Positions 34,819-43,602 are shown, counted from the first letter of the stretch. The stretch: 64,000 bases of DNA from JAAYAY01 sp963674575 (GCA_963674575.2 CAXXQT010000006.1:186001-250000), one strand, 5' to 3'. Translations and numbers: made by a program. Notes: generated by a model from the sequence alone, not told the origin.

Positions 34819-35981
34819 CAAACATACTCCCAGTCCTTCAGCCAGCGGTAACCGCTGCCCAGGTTGTCCCACATGTTCTCGGTTGCCTTTGCCAGGGTGG
34901 CCTGATCGTCGGGCGGCATCACGCCCGCTTGGGAATCGTCCCGTTCGGCAAGGTCCAACTCGCGGCGCTCCTTGACGGCGAGGGCCATGTTGTCGACATG
35001 CTGCGGGCTGGCCAGCCCGGGGATCGGGGCCGTCATTGCCGGGTTCATGAGGATGTAGCGGATGGTGAGGCGGGCCGTTCGGTTGTCTTCTTCCACGTGG
35101 GGCCCGTCCGGCGAGCCGTCGCCCTTGAACAGGGCATTGCTGGCAAAGGGCTTGATGCCGAGAATGCCCACATCCTGTTTTTGGACCACGTCGAAGAAAC
35201 TGTCCTCCCGAAGCACCTTCGACTTGGCCGTGTAGGGAATGCAGCAGAACTGCATCAAGTCGGGATAGGTTTCAAACAGCATGGCCGCCCAACGCCGATC
35301 GTGGGTCGAGAACCCCGTGAATCGGCACAGGCCCTTGTCGCGAGCAATCTCCAGGGCCTTGACCATTTCGTCGACTTCCCCCTGCGTGTGGCGTCCGCCC
35401 CGCTCGTAGGCCATCAATCGCCAGCAGTCGGCATACTCCAGTCCCGTGTCCTTGAGGCCCTTGGCCAGAATGTCGACCAGGATCTCCGCCTTGCGATGCT
35501 CTTTGTGGCGCAGTTCCTGGGCTCCCATCGACCACGCCACATACATCTCCTCGCGGTGGCCTTTCAAGGCCTTTCCGTAAACGCCCGGTTCGGCGGAGCC
35601 GGCGAAGTCGATCAGGTTGATGCCCACTTCCAGGCAGCGCTGGATCACGGCGGCCCGATTCTTGTGAAAGGCCTGCAGATCCTGGGCCGACGCATTGGTG
35701 TCTCCCTCACAGCCCTTGAAGGCGGCGGCCCCTTTGAGAACCTTGTCGACCCGTTTCCAGTGCCCTCCCATGCACACGGCCGAGACCCACAGCCCGGTCT
35801 TGCCCAGGCGGCGATACTCCATCTCGGGGTTGTAGCTTCGGGTCTTTTCGACCTCGGGAGACTCGGCGGCCGGCAGGTTCGACGTGGCCAGGGTCGCCAA
35901 GGCGGCGGTCGAGGTGGTGGCCGCCCCCGTGCGGCAAAGGAATTGGCGACGCGACAGGTCCTGCTTCCCGCAATTCGACAT
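34818..35981 (-). CDS. Tat-exported aldo/keto reductase-like protein lacking catalytic Lys and His
   Basis: 387 residues from ATG 35981 (an in-frame ATG lies 7 codons upstream). A twin-arginine signal is clear: DLSRRQFLCRTG then a hydrophobic stretch to LPAAES. The aldo/keto reductase barrel begins YRRLGKTGLWVSAVCMGG. Catalytic D125 (INLIDFAGS) and Y135 (GVYGKAL) are present. The lysine position reads VAWSMG (S151) where the family has TK, and the histidine position reads WRLMAYE (M190). NADPH would also be unusual in the periplasm. It may be a redox or sugar-binding protein using a different mechanism. It is coupled to the tetraheme cytochrome gene and divergent from PAS-AraC. Confidence 0.88.
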   Translation of the reverse strand: MSNCGKQDLSRRQFLCRTGAATTSTAALATLATSNLPAAESPEVEKTRSYNPEMEYRRLGKTGLWVSAVCMGGHWKRVDKVLKGAAAFKGCEGDTNASAQDLQAFHKNRAAVIQRCLEVGINLIDFAGSAEPGVYGKALKGHREEMYVAWSMGAQELRHKEHRKAEILVDILAKGLKDTGLEYADCWRLMAYERGGRHTQGEVDEMVKALEIARDKGLCRFTGFSTHDRRWAAMLFETYPDLMQFCCIPYTAKSKVLREDSFFDVVQKQDVGILGIKPFASNALFKGDGSPDGPHVEEDNRTARLTIRYILMNPAMTAPIPGLASPQHVDNMALAVKERRELDLAERDDSQAGVMPPDDQATLAKATENMWDNLGSGYRWLKDWEYV

Positions 35982-36139
35982 GACGACTCTCCCGAGGGGC
36001 ATGAGATAGTAAATTCTCGGCTCTTCAGACGCGTTCGCTTGCCGGCCGGACGAACCTCTTCTTTATCGCACTGCTGCGATGTTCAATCTATAATCGATGG
36101 CGCAACTTCTATAACATTTTCGGCGTTCCCCTCGTAGCG

Positions 36140-36928
36140 GTGGCATCCCTGCCGCCGAGGACAACACTATCGGTGGCCAACCCTTCCCCCCGTACCAACC
36201 CTGCCGCGTTCCTTGCCACTGCCGATCCGGGCAGTCTTCACGCCCTCTTTGACCACCTGCCCGACGTGCAGTATTGGATCAAGGACGCCGAGGGACGCTA
36301 CGTCCACGTGAATCGTGGCTTCCTCGACAACTACGCCTTCGAAGACGTGGCCGAAGTGCTCGGCAAGACGGACTGCGACATCGCACCGCCCTACCTGGCC
36401 GACGCCTGGGTGGAGGACGACCGGAAAGTGCTCGTCGGCGAAGAAGTGATCAACCGCGTCGAACTGGTCGGCCATGTCGACCGATCGGCCGGCTGGTTCA
36501 TGACGACCAAGCTTCCCTTGCGGTCTCACGAGGGGCACGTCCTCGGAACCACAGGGATCACGGTGGCCATGAAGGGGCCCTCGGAACGACTGTGGCCCTA
36601 CGCAGAACTTGATGCGGTGGTCCGCCACATCCGCCAGCACATCGGTCGCCCGATCACCGTGCCCGAGTTGGCGGATGTCGCGTCGCTCTCGGTAAGCGCC
36701 CTGGAACGCAAGTTCAAGAAGCACCTGCGCGTCACCCCCATGCAGTACATCAAGCGTCTGCGCATCAGTTTCGCCTGCCAGGCCCTCGTCCAAACCGATC
36801 AGTCGGTCAACGAGATCGCCCACCGCTACGGATTCTGCGATCACAGCTACATGAGCAAGGAGTTCCGCCGGGCCGTGGGGATGACGCCGCGAGAGTACCG
36901 TCGTCGCCACTTTGGCGAAGGAAAATAG
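36140..36928 (+). CDS. PAS-domain AraC-family transcription regulator
   Basis: 262 residues. Residues about 30-140 are a PAS domain (LFDHLPDVQYWIKDAEGRYV followed by HVNRGFLD, and GTTGITVAMKG). Residues about 155-258 carry two AraC helix-turn-helix units (ITVPELADVASLSVSALERK then FKKHL; VNEIAHRYGFCDHSYMSKEF). It reads away from the oxidoreductase/cytochrome operon across about 160 bp, the arrangement of a local regulator controlling a divergent target. The PAS domain would sense a small molecule or redox state. An upstream in-frame start could shorten or lengthen the N-terminus by a few residues. Confidence 0.92.
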   Translation: MASLPPRTTLSVANPSPRTNPAAFLATADPGSLHALFDHLPDVQYWIKDAEGRYVHVNRGFLDNYAFEDVAEVLGKTDCDIAPPYLADAWVEDDRKVLVGEEVINRVELVGHVDRSAGWFMTTKLPLRSHEGHVLGTTGITVAMKGPSERLWPYAELDAVVRHIRQHIGRPITVPELADVASLSVSALERKFKKHLRVTPMQYIKRLRISFACQALVQTDQSVNEIAHRYGFCDHSYMSKEFRRAVGMTPREYRRRHFGEGK

Positions 36929-37116
36929 GGGATGTTTGGCCAGCCCTTGACGATTGGCGTCTTTTCGGCGAGGCTTTTCCTCCAGGGATCGGCTCCGGCA
37001 CAACAACAATTCTCGTTGTTTGCTGGAGCCAACAAACGTCTCGTCGCTCCAGCGAAGAGCGACTAGGTGCGACACCTGTTCCGGCCGCGATCCTTAACGA
37101 AGGAACGCCGTTTGCA

Positions 37117-37653
37117 ATGACAACGCCCCGCAACTCGCCCCAATGCACGAAAGACTCCCCTGTGCCGGAATCTGAAGACGCCACGGGCCGCAGCAACTCC
37201 TGCCTCATCACGAGCGTCTTGCTCCTGACGGTCGTTCTGGTCACGGTGGTCCGGGTGGCGGTCTGGATTTACGATCTGAATCGCAACCCCGAACCGTTTC
37301 CATGGAGCCCCGTGCAGGAGTGGATTGTGCCCGGTGAGCCGCTGGAGTTGCATTTTCCGGGCGATGGCAGCACACTGCTGGTGCTGTGCGGTGACGGCGA
37401 GGGCTGGCAACGATCGAACGCGGTGAGCATCGTGCATTGCGACACCCAAACAGGGGCCGTGTTATCCACCTATCCCTTGCCCCACCCGGCCTGTGGCGTC
37501 ACGATGGCGGCCGCATCGGACTGCGTCCTCGTGGCCACGGTGATCCCAAGCCCCGATGACACCTCGGTCCGCTTCACCCCCGACAACAAGCAACTCTTGA
37601 GCGGCCACAAGGGCGGGATCGTGCGAGTCTGGAACCTCAAAGGCCCGTTGTGA
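37117..37653 (+). pseudogene. Membrane-anchored WD40-type protein, apparently reduced to a remnant
   Basis: 178 residues. A single membrane helix (about 28-51, CLITSVLLLTVVLVTVVRVA) is followed by a short beta-rich stretch. It ends with one recognisable WD40 unit (VRFTPDNKQLLSGHKGGIVR then VWNLKGPL). The join IPSPDDTSVRFTPDNKQ looks abrupt: the sequence passes from an N-terminal domain straight into the final half repeat, as if an in-frame deletion removed several blades. A full propeller needs about seven units, so this product is unlikely to fold as one. It could alternatively be a genuine small protein. Confidence 0.45.
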
Positions 37654-37861
37654 TGGTCTTCGCCCGCAGCTTTTGAACACAAGCTGAACAGGCAAGCAGC
37701 GAGGAAGGCAGGAAATGGCCACAAAGAACACGAAGAAACACGAAAAGACGAGATCGCCGCGTTCAAGTGAGCCCAACGAGTGCTTCGTGCCTTCTTCGCC
37801 ACGTAGTGGCGTAATAATTTGAATAGCCAGGGGTGGCAACCCCTGTATTTCCCGGTAGGTT

Positions 37862-37943
37862 ATGAATGTGCCACGTCGTGGCGCGACACTCGTCATTCGG
37901 TGGTCACCAGTCGCTCGGTCGGTTGTAATGTCGCGACGCGGCA
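37862..37943. repeat. Family E repeat, copy 1
   Basis: 82 bp from ATGAATGTGCCACGTCGTGG to GGTTGTAATGTCGCGACGCG then GCA, with small hairpins (GTGCCACGTCGTGGCGC, TGTCGCGACGCGGCA). A second copy of the same length lies at 41761-41842. Just upstream are further hairpins, CGCCACGTAGTGGCG and AGGGGTGGCAACCCCT (37797-37850). Confidence 0.75.
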
Positions 37944-37983
37944 AGCGTCCTGTTGGAGCAGCCATTCATGGAAGGAAAACACA

Positions 37984-40086
37984 ATGACGCGTTTCGCGTA
38001 TCACACAGCAATCGCCGCAATTCTCCTCGAACTCGCTTTCGGGGCGACGACCGCCCCGGCGGAAGAAATGCCCGCGCTGATCGCCCGCGAGACGCTTCTG
38101 TCCCGGAAGCCGGATGAGGTGATCGACTCGACGGTCTACCAGCAAAGATGGCGTTGGTACGCCAAGGAGTTCTTCTCCGACCCGACGGCCCTGGCGATCT
38201 GCACGGCCATCGAGACCGGCGACCTTGAAACGATCGACCGCCTGATCAAGGGAGGTTTTGATGTCAATCACCGCGGTGAGAGACGAATGACGGTGCTCCT
38301 CTATTCGCTCGCATTCCCGGGCGGCGCAACTCGCCACCTTCTCGAGAAGGGCGCCGATCCCAATCTGCCCCTCGATTCGGGATGGGCCCTGCTCTTTAGC
38401 GGAACAACCGCGACGCAGATCATTGCAAGATACGGATCGCCGGACGACTTCCAGTACATCCTCGACCACGGCACCGACCCGCATCTGGTTTGCCCCGATA
38501 CGTACTTGCCGCTCATTCGTTTCGCGCTTGCCAACCCAGCCAACTGTAGAATCCTGCTCGCCAAGGGAGTAGATATCAACCAGCAGGACGCCTATCGAGG
38601 AGGGACCGGCTTCTCCATCGGGCACAGCGCGTACCCGATCACCTCCCCCGAGGCACTGCTCTTCTACCTCAAATCAGGGGGAGACTACCGCCGTTGCGAC
38701 CTTCTTATGAAGAATCTTGTGTTGAATCTGGCAGGGTATAAGGACCGTTGGACGCAGGAGCAGGTCTTCTCGCCTCCTGAGCGATGGGAACCGGTCGTCG
38801 AATGGTTCAAGAGCGAGAAGCACATCGATCCATCCGCAGTGCTCCGCAAGTACCGGGAGTACGAGCAAACACTGGGCGATCACGACGCCTTGCGTTCAAC
38901 GCGTGCTCTCGCCAATCCCGAACATTGGCTGCCTGTGGAAAAGGACAGGGAAAGACAGTTCTTCGACGATCCCCAGCTTAGAGCGTTGGCTCGTGCGATC
39001 GACCGGAACGACGTGGATGAAATCGAGCGGTTGGCCGACGCGGGCGTCGACTTCAATGCCGAGGGCAAATGCGGCGTGACGCCGCTGTTCTGGGCCACGC
39101 GGGCCGATCTGCCCACGTTCGTGACCGTTCTGGGCGCCGGCGCCGATCCGAACGCCCAGTTGACCTCGACCTTCTTCCCTCGTCCGAACGAATACTTGGC
39201 AAAGGGCGATACCGTTGTCCACTGGGCTGTCCGCTACGGCCAGTTCGAACACTTACTGTTTCTCTTGCAGGCCGGAGCGGACCCGAACACTCGAAGAGCC
39301 TACTGCCAATGGACGCCGCTCTTCGAGACGCTCAGTCTTGCCTACATCGAAACCGACATGGGCCAGGCCGTGGAGAACGTGGTTGGCATGCACGGTGACC
39401 GAGCCGACCTGCCTAAGCGATGGCGAGCCGAGCACCGGTTGCTGGCCATGTCGGTGCTGAAACTGGCCGGCGCGGATTTCGACGCCCAGGATGTTTGGGG
39501 ACGCACGCCCGTCATGCTCGCCTCCAAACAACACAAGAACGCGCTGACCTTCATGCTCCTGCAATTCGGCGCTAGCTGCCGCAGCGTCGACAAGATGGGC
39601 TATGACCTGATGCTGATGATGATCCAGGACAAACGGTACTATGCGTGGAACTGCGGCGCCAAGCAGACCCCGCAGAAACACCAGGGCCGCCGAGACTACT
39701 GGGACGAGGAGCATGCCGAGATCATGACGATCGTCAAGCAGCGCGGCGGTGATTTCGAGCTTGCGGAAAAGACCGTTTGGAAAGGGGACGATTGGCGGCC
39801 TGCCATCGACCTGACGGCGCTCGCCCCCGAGGATCGCAAATGGCTTCCTGCCGACGAGAGCGGCTCCCACGGCCTGCTCCAAACCCCAGAGGGAAAAAGA
39901 CCATTCCCCGGGATCATCGAGCTTGGCACGCTCCCGGTGTCGGTCTCCCACCGCCGCAATGAGCGTCCGAAGAAGGTGGATAGAACAAAATCGACTGGAA
40001 CGCCCGCTTATCCAAATGCTAAGAATCCACAGCCCCCAAATAGAGCCTCCTATATCTATGACAAGAATGCACGGCCCCCCCAATAA
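37984..40086 (+). CDS. Exported ankyrin-repeat protein
   Basis: 700 residues from ATG 37984, preceded by GGAAGGA. A signal peptide is clear (MTRFAYHTAIAAILLELAFG, cleavage near TAPAEE). Two blocks of ankyrin repeats follow: residues about 70-215 (IETGDLETIDRLIKGGFDVN, LLEKGADPNLPL, ILDHGTDPHLV, LLAKGVDINQQDA) and about 335-540 (DRNDVDEIERLADAGVDFNA, LGAGADPNAQL, LLQAGADPNTRRA, LKLAGADFDAQDVWGRTPVM). The repeats give a protein-binding surface outside the cytoplasm; no catalytic domain is seen. The C-terminal 30 residues (NAKNPQPPNR, NARPPQ) look low-complexity. dinD follows 58 bp later. Confidence 0.85.
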   Translation: MTRFAYHTAIAAILLELAFGATTAPAEEMPALIARETLLSRKPDEVIDSTVYQQRWRWYAKEFFSDPTALAICTAIETGDLETIDRLIKGGFDVNHRGERRMTVLLYSLAFPGGATRHLLEKGADPNLPLDSGWALLFSGTTATQIIARYGSPDDFQYILDHGTDPHLVCPDTYLPLIRFALANPANCRILLAKGVDINQQDAYRGGTGFSIGHSAYPITSPEALLFYLKSGGDYRRCDLLMKNLVLNLAGYKDRWTQEQVFSPPERWEPVVEWFKSEKHIDPSAVLRKYREYEQTLGDHDALRSTRALANPEHWLPVEKDRERQFFDDPQLRALARAIDRNDVDEIERLADAGVDFNAEGKCGVTPLFWATRADLPTFVTVLGAGADPNAQLTSTFFPRPNEYLAKGDTVVHWAVRYGQFEHLLFLLQAGADPNTRRAYCQWTPLFETLSLAYIETDMGQAVENVVGMHGDRADLPKRWRAEHRLLAMSVLKLAGADFDAQDVWGRTPVMLASKQHKNALTFMLLQFGASCRSVDKMGYDLMLMMIQDKRYYAWNCGAKQTPQKHQGRRDYWDEEHAEIMTIVKQRGGDFELAEKTVWKGDDWRPAIDLTALAPEDRKWLPADESGSHGLLQTPEGKRPFPGIIELGTLPVSVSHRRNERPKKVDRTKSTGTPAYPNAKNPQPPNRASYIYDKNARPPQ

Positions 40087-40130
40087 GCTCCCCTAATATA
40101 CCAGGGCTCCGAGCCCGATCCACCCGAAAG

Positions 40131-40140
40131 AAGGAGGTGA
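40131..40140 (+). promoter_or_regulatory. Full-length Shine-Dalgarno of dinD
   Basis: AAGGAGGTGA four bases before ATG 40145 matches the anti-Shine-Dalgarno over ten bases, much stronger than most start sites in this window. A 13-bp palindrome GGGCTCCGAGCCC lies about 30 bp upstream and might be an operator. Confidence 0.7.
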
Positions 40141-40144
40141 GGCG

Positions 40145-41002
40145 ATGAAGCGTGAAATTGTAGTGACATTGACCGCCACGTTCGAAGCCCACGCCCAGGA
40201 GACGGAAGGTGGTGTGGAGTACTGGCTTGCGCGCGATCTCCAGCACCTGCTGGGATACACGAAATGGGAAAATTTCCTGAACGTGATCACGAAAGCCAAG
40301 ACGGCCTGTGAAGTGTCGGGGCACGAGATCCTGGACCATTTTGCCGACGTCGGGAAAATGGTCGATCTCGGCTCGGGAAGCCAGCGGGAAATCGACGACG
40401 TCATGCTCACCCGCTACGCCTGTTACCTCATCGCTCAGAACGGCGACCCGAAGAAGGAAGAAATCGCCTTTGCCCAGACCTACTTCGCCTTGCAGACCCG
40501 CAAGGCCGAGTTGATCGAGAAGCGGCTCTTGGAATCGGAGCGGCTCTCCGCGAGGCAGAAGCTGACGACGACCGAGAAAGAGCTCTCTTTGGTCATCTAT
40601 GAGCAAACCGGCGGAGACAAGAACTTCGGACTGATCCGCAGCAAGGGTGACCATGCCCTTTTTGGCAAGTCCACGCAGGCGATGAAGGCCCAATGGAAGG
40701 TGCCCGGCAAGCGTCCGCTGGCCGACTTCGCGCCGACAATCATCCTCAAGGCCAAGGACTTCGCCACGGAGATTACGATCCACAACGCCCGCGAGCATGT
40801 CATGAAGTCGGAACAGGCCATTTCAGACGAGCACATCTCGAACAACAAGGCTGTTCGCAGGACGCTCCTGCAGCGCGGCATCCGGCCCGAAGAACTGCCG
40901 CCGGCCGAAGACATCAAAAAGGTCGAACGCCGGTTGGCCTCGGAAGAGAAGAAGTCGCTGAAGAACCCGGACGCTCTCGACACGGGAGAGGCCGACGAAT
41001 AG
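40145..41002 (+). CDS. dinD: DNA damage-inducible protein D
   Basis: 285 residues, near the usual length. The N-terminal BRO-type block YWLARDLQHLLGYTKWENFL and ACEVSGHEILDHFADVGKMV are diagnostic, as are DVMLTRYACYLIAQNGDPKK and the C-terminal ERGIRPEELP-like RGIRPEELPPAEDIKKVERR. In E. coli DinD is SOS-induced and inhibits RecA filament activity. Here no recognisable LexA box was found, but a small palindrome precedes the gene. Its unusually strong Shine-Dalgarno and the surrounding repeats are compatible with acquisition by transfer, which is inference. Confidence 0.92.
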   Translation: MKREIVVTLTATFEAHAQETEGGVEYWLARDLQHLLGYTKWENFLNVITKAKTACEVSGHEILDHFADVGKMVDLGSGSQREIDDVMLTRYACYLIAQNGDPKKEEIAFAQTYFALQTRKAELIEKRLLESERLSARQKLTTTEKELSLVIYEQTGGDKNFGLIRSKGDHALFGKSTQAMKAQWKVPGKRPLADFAPTIILKAKDFATEITIHNAREHVMKSEQAISDEHISNNKAVRRTLLQRGIRPEELPPAEDIKKVERRLASEEKKSLKNPDALDTGEADE

Positions 41003-41041
41003 ACGCGGAAGGCCAAACAACCGACTGTGGGAGAGTGAACG

Positions 41042-41212
41042 ATGGGCATGCGGCACAGTTTCTTCGGCTTGGTGATCCTCGGCCTTGCAGGCACGGTCTG
41101 GCCAACAGCCGGGCTCTCGGGAGAATCGGAAGCACGAGACGTCATCGTACCGGAGAGGACTGATGAAAAGGCCGGAAGATGCACGACGACGGGTCACCAC
41201 GTAAAGGCGTAA
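41042..41212 (+). CDS. Small exported peptide (putative)
   Basis: 56 residues from ATG 41042, with GGGAGAG eight bases upstream. The N-terminus MGMRHSFFGLVILGLAGTVW has a signal-peptide-like charge and hydrophobic core, with possible cleavage after TAGLSG. The remaining 30 residues are polar. It follows dinD by 39 bp on the same strand. No family is recognised. Support is only the start signals and the signal-peptide shape. Confidence 0.4.
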   Translation: MGMRHSFFGLVILGLAGTVWPTAGLSGESEARDVIVPERTDEKAGRCTTTGHHVKA

Positions 41213-41484
41213 TTTGGGGTTCATCCGACTCAAAAATGCGCCCGCTTGACGAGCGCCGATCCGAGCCGTGGCTGATCAGAGAAGAGGCACCAGTACTCTG
41301 CCGCGGAGTACCGGTTCCTCTTCTCTGGATTTCCGTGTTCCCTGGGATTCTACGTCGGAACCAGTTTCGATGTAACAGCTTGCACGTGCGCACGCTTCGG
41401 TTGGATGGACCTAATTTGAATAGCGAGGGGGTTCAATTCTTGCCCTTGCCCTTGCCCACGAATAGGAACGGTATCCACGTAGTC

Positions 41485-41691
41485 ACAACAGGGCCGTTTA
41501 CGGTCCTTTTCCGCCGCAGGCGGTCCTGGGCCCGTGCTTTAGCACGGGTCCGCACGGTACGCCCCCTTTGCCTCCCGTCCACCGCCGCCGCGGGCGGCGG
41601 TGGACGGGAGGGAGGACGCGAGGTCAGGCCAGTCGACCCGCCGTAAACGACGGGCCTAATACGGGCAACGACCATAAATGGTCGTCAATTG
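41485..41691. repeat. Family C multi-hairpin element, copy 1
   Basis: 207 bp bounded by ACAACAGGGCC and CGTCAATTG. In order: GGGCCGTTTACGGTCC, CCGCCGCAGGCGG, CCCGTGCTTTAGCACGGG, a central 19-bp perfect stem (arms CCTCCCGTCCACCGCCGCC and its complement), CCCGCCGTAAACGACGGG, and ACGACCATAAATGGTCGT. Four hairpins have TTTA/TAAA loops. A second copy lies inverted at 49339-49558. Confidence 0.9.
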
Positions 41692-41760
41692 GATCCCAAG
41701 GGCGCCACTAATTCGTGGGCAAGGGCAAGGGGGTTAACAGCCCTTCCTTGTCGGCACGTC

Positions 41761-41842
41761 ATGAATGTGCCACGTAGTGGCACGAGACGCGCCGTTCTGT
41801 GATCACCGGCCCTGCGGTCGGTTGTAATGCCGCTACGCGGCA
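41761..41842. repeat. Family E repeat, copy 2
   Basis: 82 bp from ATGAATGTGCCACGTAGTGG to GTTGTAATGCCGCTACGCGG then CA; the same length and frame of hairpins as 37862-37943. Base changes fall in both arms of the hairpins (CACGTCGTGGCGC versus CACGTAGTGGCAC). Confidence 0.75.
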
Positions 41843-41936
41843 TGGGGCCCGCGGCTTTGATTCCAGGGGTTCCGCTTCGCTCCACCCCCGGCTAATCACA
41901 TGATGCCGCTACGCGGCAGGATCGGCAGAGTCGCTC

Positions 41937-42023
41937 AGCCCGCTACCGCAGGCGAGGTCGTTCATCGCCTACAACAGGCCGCTTTGGGATGTTTGACAAA
42001 CCTTGCCTGCGGCAGCGGGCTAA
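41937..42023. repeat. Long inverted repeat
   Basis: AGCCCGCTACCGCAGGCGAG at 41937 is the near-perfect reverse complement of the segment ending CTGCGGCAGCGGGCT at 42023: 21 bp per arm, two differences, about 45 bp apart. It lies about 200 bp before the MATE start. Confidence 0.75.
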
Positions 42024-42228
42024 ACAAATGTTCTGCTGGGACTTGCGCTGACCGACATTGGCCAAAATGACGCTGTCCAACTAATTCCGCCCCCGTCTGG
42101 CTGAGCTTCCCGACAATGAGCCGTCATCTGTGGGATATCCAAAGAACTCGATCGAACGTTAGTATGGATCGTTCGAACTCTGTCGCCCTCCGTCCTCTCG
42201 ATCATAGTACTTCAGGAACAATCAAAGA

Positions 42229-43593
42229 GTGGATCGTTCACAACAACTGGGCGAAGACAGCATCTACCGCCTGCTGCTGAAGTTTTCTATTCCTGCCATC
42301 GTGGGCATGATCGCGCAGGCGCTCTACAACATCGTGGATCGGATCTTCATTGGCCAGGCCATTGGCGCAGACGGGCTTGCCGGGGCTACGGTTTCCTTTC
42401 CCTTCATGCTCATCCTCATGGCTTTCGGCATGTTGGTGGGGATCGGGACGACGGCCCTGGTCTCGATTCGTCTGGGACAACGGAAGCAGGCGGAAGCCGA
42501 ACAGATCCTCGGCAACGGCACGGTTCTTTTGATAGGCCAGGCCTTGCTGATCACCTTGACGGGGCTGACACTTCTTGATCCCCTGTTGCGCCTGTTTGGA
42601 GCGAGCGACGCCATCTTGCCTTACGCTCGGGACTACTTGCAGATCATCGTGCTGGGATCCGTCTTCCAGGCGGTTGGATTCGGGTTGAATGCCGTCATTC
42701 GCGGCGAAGGCAATCCGCGGATCGCCATGGTCACGATGCTGATCGGGGCTGTGCTGAATACGATTCTCGATCCGATCTTTCTGTTCCGCTTCGGTTGGGG
42801 AATGCGGGGGGCGGCCGCAGCAACCGTGCTGGCTCAGTCGGTTTCGGCCACCTGGGTACTGAGCTATTTTCTGACCGGCAGGAGCCTGCTCAGAATTCGA
42901 CTGAGGAACTTGCGACTTAAATGGTCCGTCTGTATGGCGATCCTGGCAATCGGCTCGGCGCCGTTCGCCATGCAGATTGCCGCCAGTGTGCTGAACGCCA
43001 TCCTCAATCACCAACTGCACACCTACGGAGGCAATCTGGCGATCTCCGTTATGGGAATCATCTATGCCGTGGCCATGTTCATCGCCATGCCTGTCTTCGG
43101 CATCAATCAGGGAGCACAGCCAATCATTGGCTACAACTACGGTGCTTCGCAGTTTGAACGTGTGAAGAAGACGCTCCTGGCGGCAATCTTGATGGCGACC
43201 GGAATCGCCGTGATGGGCTTCCTGGTCGTGATGCTCTTCCCCTCCCAGGTCGTTCACCTCTTCAACCGGGAAGACCAGGCCCTTCTCGATCTTGGAACCC
43301 ATGCGATCCGCATTTCATTGATGGCGCTACCGGTGATAGGCTTTCAAATCGTCAGCGCCAGCTACTTCCAGGCGGTCGGCAAACCGAAGCATGCCATGCT
43401 TCTGAGTCTGTCCCGGCAGGTGCTCCTGCTGATCCCCGCCGTACTCATCCTGCCCCGCTTCTTCGGACTGAACGGGGTGTGGGCTGCCATGCCCACGGCT
43501 GACCTTGGTTCGTCAATTCTAGGCGCCCTTTGGCTGGCATTTGAGCTGCGGTCGTTACGACGAACGAGCAAGTTGAGGACAGACCGCTCATAG
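42229..43593 (+). CDS. MATE family multidrug/toxin exporter
   Basis: 454 residues from GTG 42229, with AGGA at about ten bases. The protein has about twelve hydrophobic segments in two halves. Family blocks are visible: KFSIPAIVGMIAQALYNIVD then RIFIGQAIGADGLAGATVSF near the start, RGEGNPRIAMVTMLIGAVLN in the first half, and NQGAQPIIGYNYGASQFERV in the second. MATE proteins export cationic compounds in exchange for Na+ or H+ at the inner membrane. It is a single-gene unit preceded by the repeat-rich spacer and ends in a truncated family A palindrome. Confidence 0.94.
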   Translation: MDRSQQLGEDSIYRLLLKFSIPAIVGMIAQALYNIVDRIFIGQAIGADGLAGATVSFPFMLILMAFGMLVGIGTTALVSIRLGQRKQAEAEQILGNGTVLLIGQALLITLTGLTLLDPLLRLFGASDAILPYARDYLQIIVLGSVFQAVGFGLNAVIRGEGNPRIAMVTMLIGAVLNTILDPIFLFRFGWGMRGAAAATVLAQSVSATWVLSYFLTGRSLLRIRLRNLRLKWSVCMAILAIGSAPFAMQIAASVLNAILNHQLHTYGGNLAISVMGIIYAVAMFIAMPVFGINQGAQPIIGYNYGASQFERVKKTLLAAILMATGIAVMGFLVVMLFPSQVVHLFNREDQALLDLGTHAIRISLMALPVIGFQIVSASYFQAVGKPKHAMLLSLSRQVLLLIPAVLILPRFFGLNGVWAAMPTADLGSSILGALWLAFELRSLRRTSKLRTDRS

Positions 43594-43602
43594 GCACGGT
43601 GT

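Larger units (their letters stand above)
41213..42228. other. Gene-free, repeat-rich spacer
   Basis: About 1 kb with no supported gene. It holds the multi-hairpin element copy 1, family E copy 2, further GCCGCTACGCGGCA-type hairpins, and a long inverted repeat at 41937-42023, all listed separately. It ends at the promoter region of the MATE gene. Confidence 0.7.
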
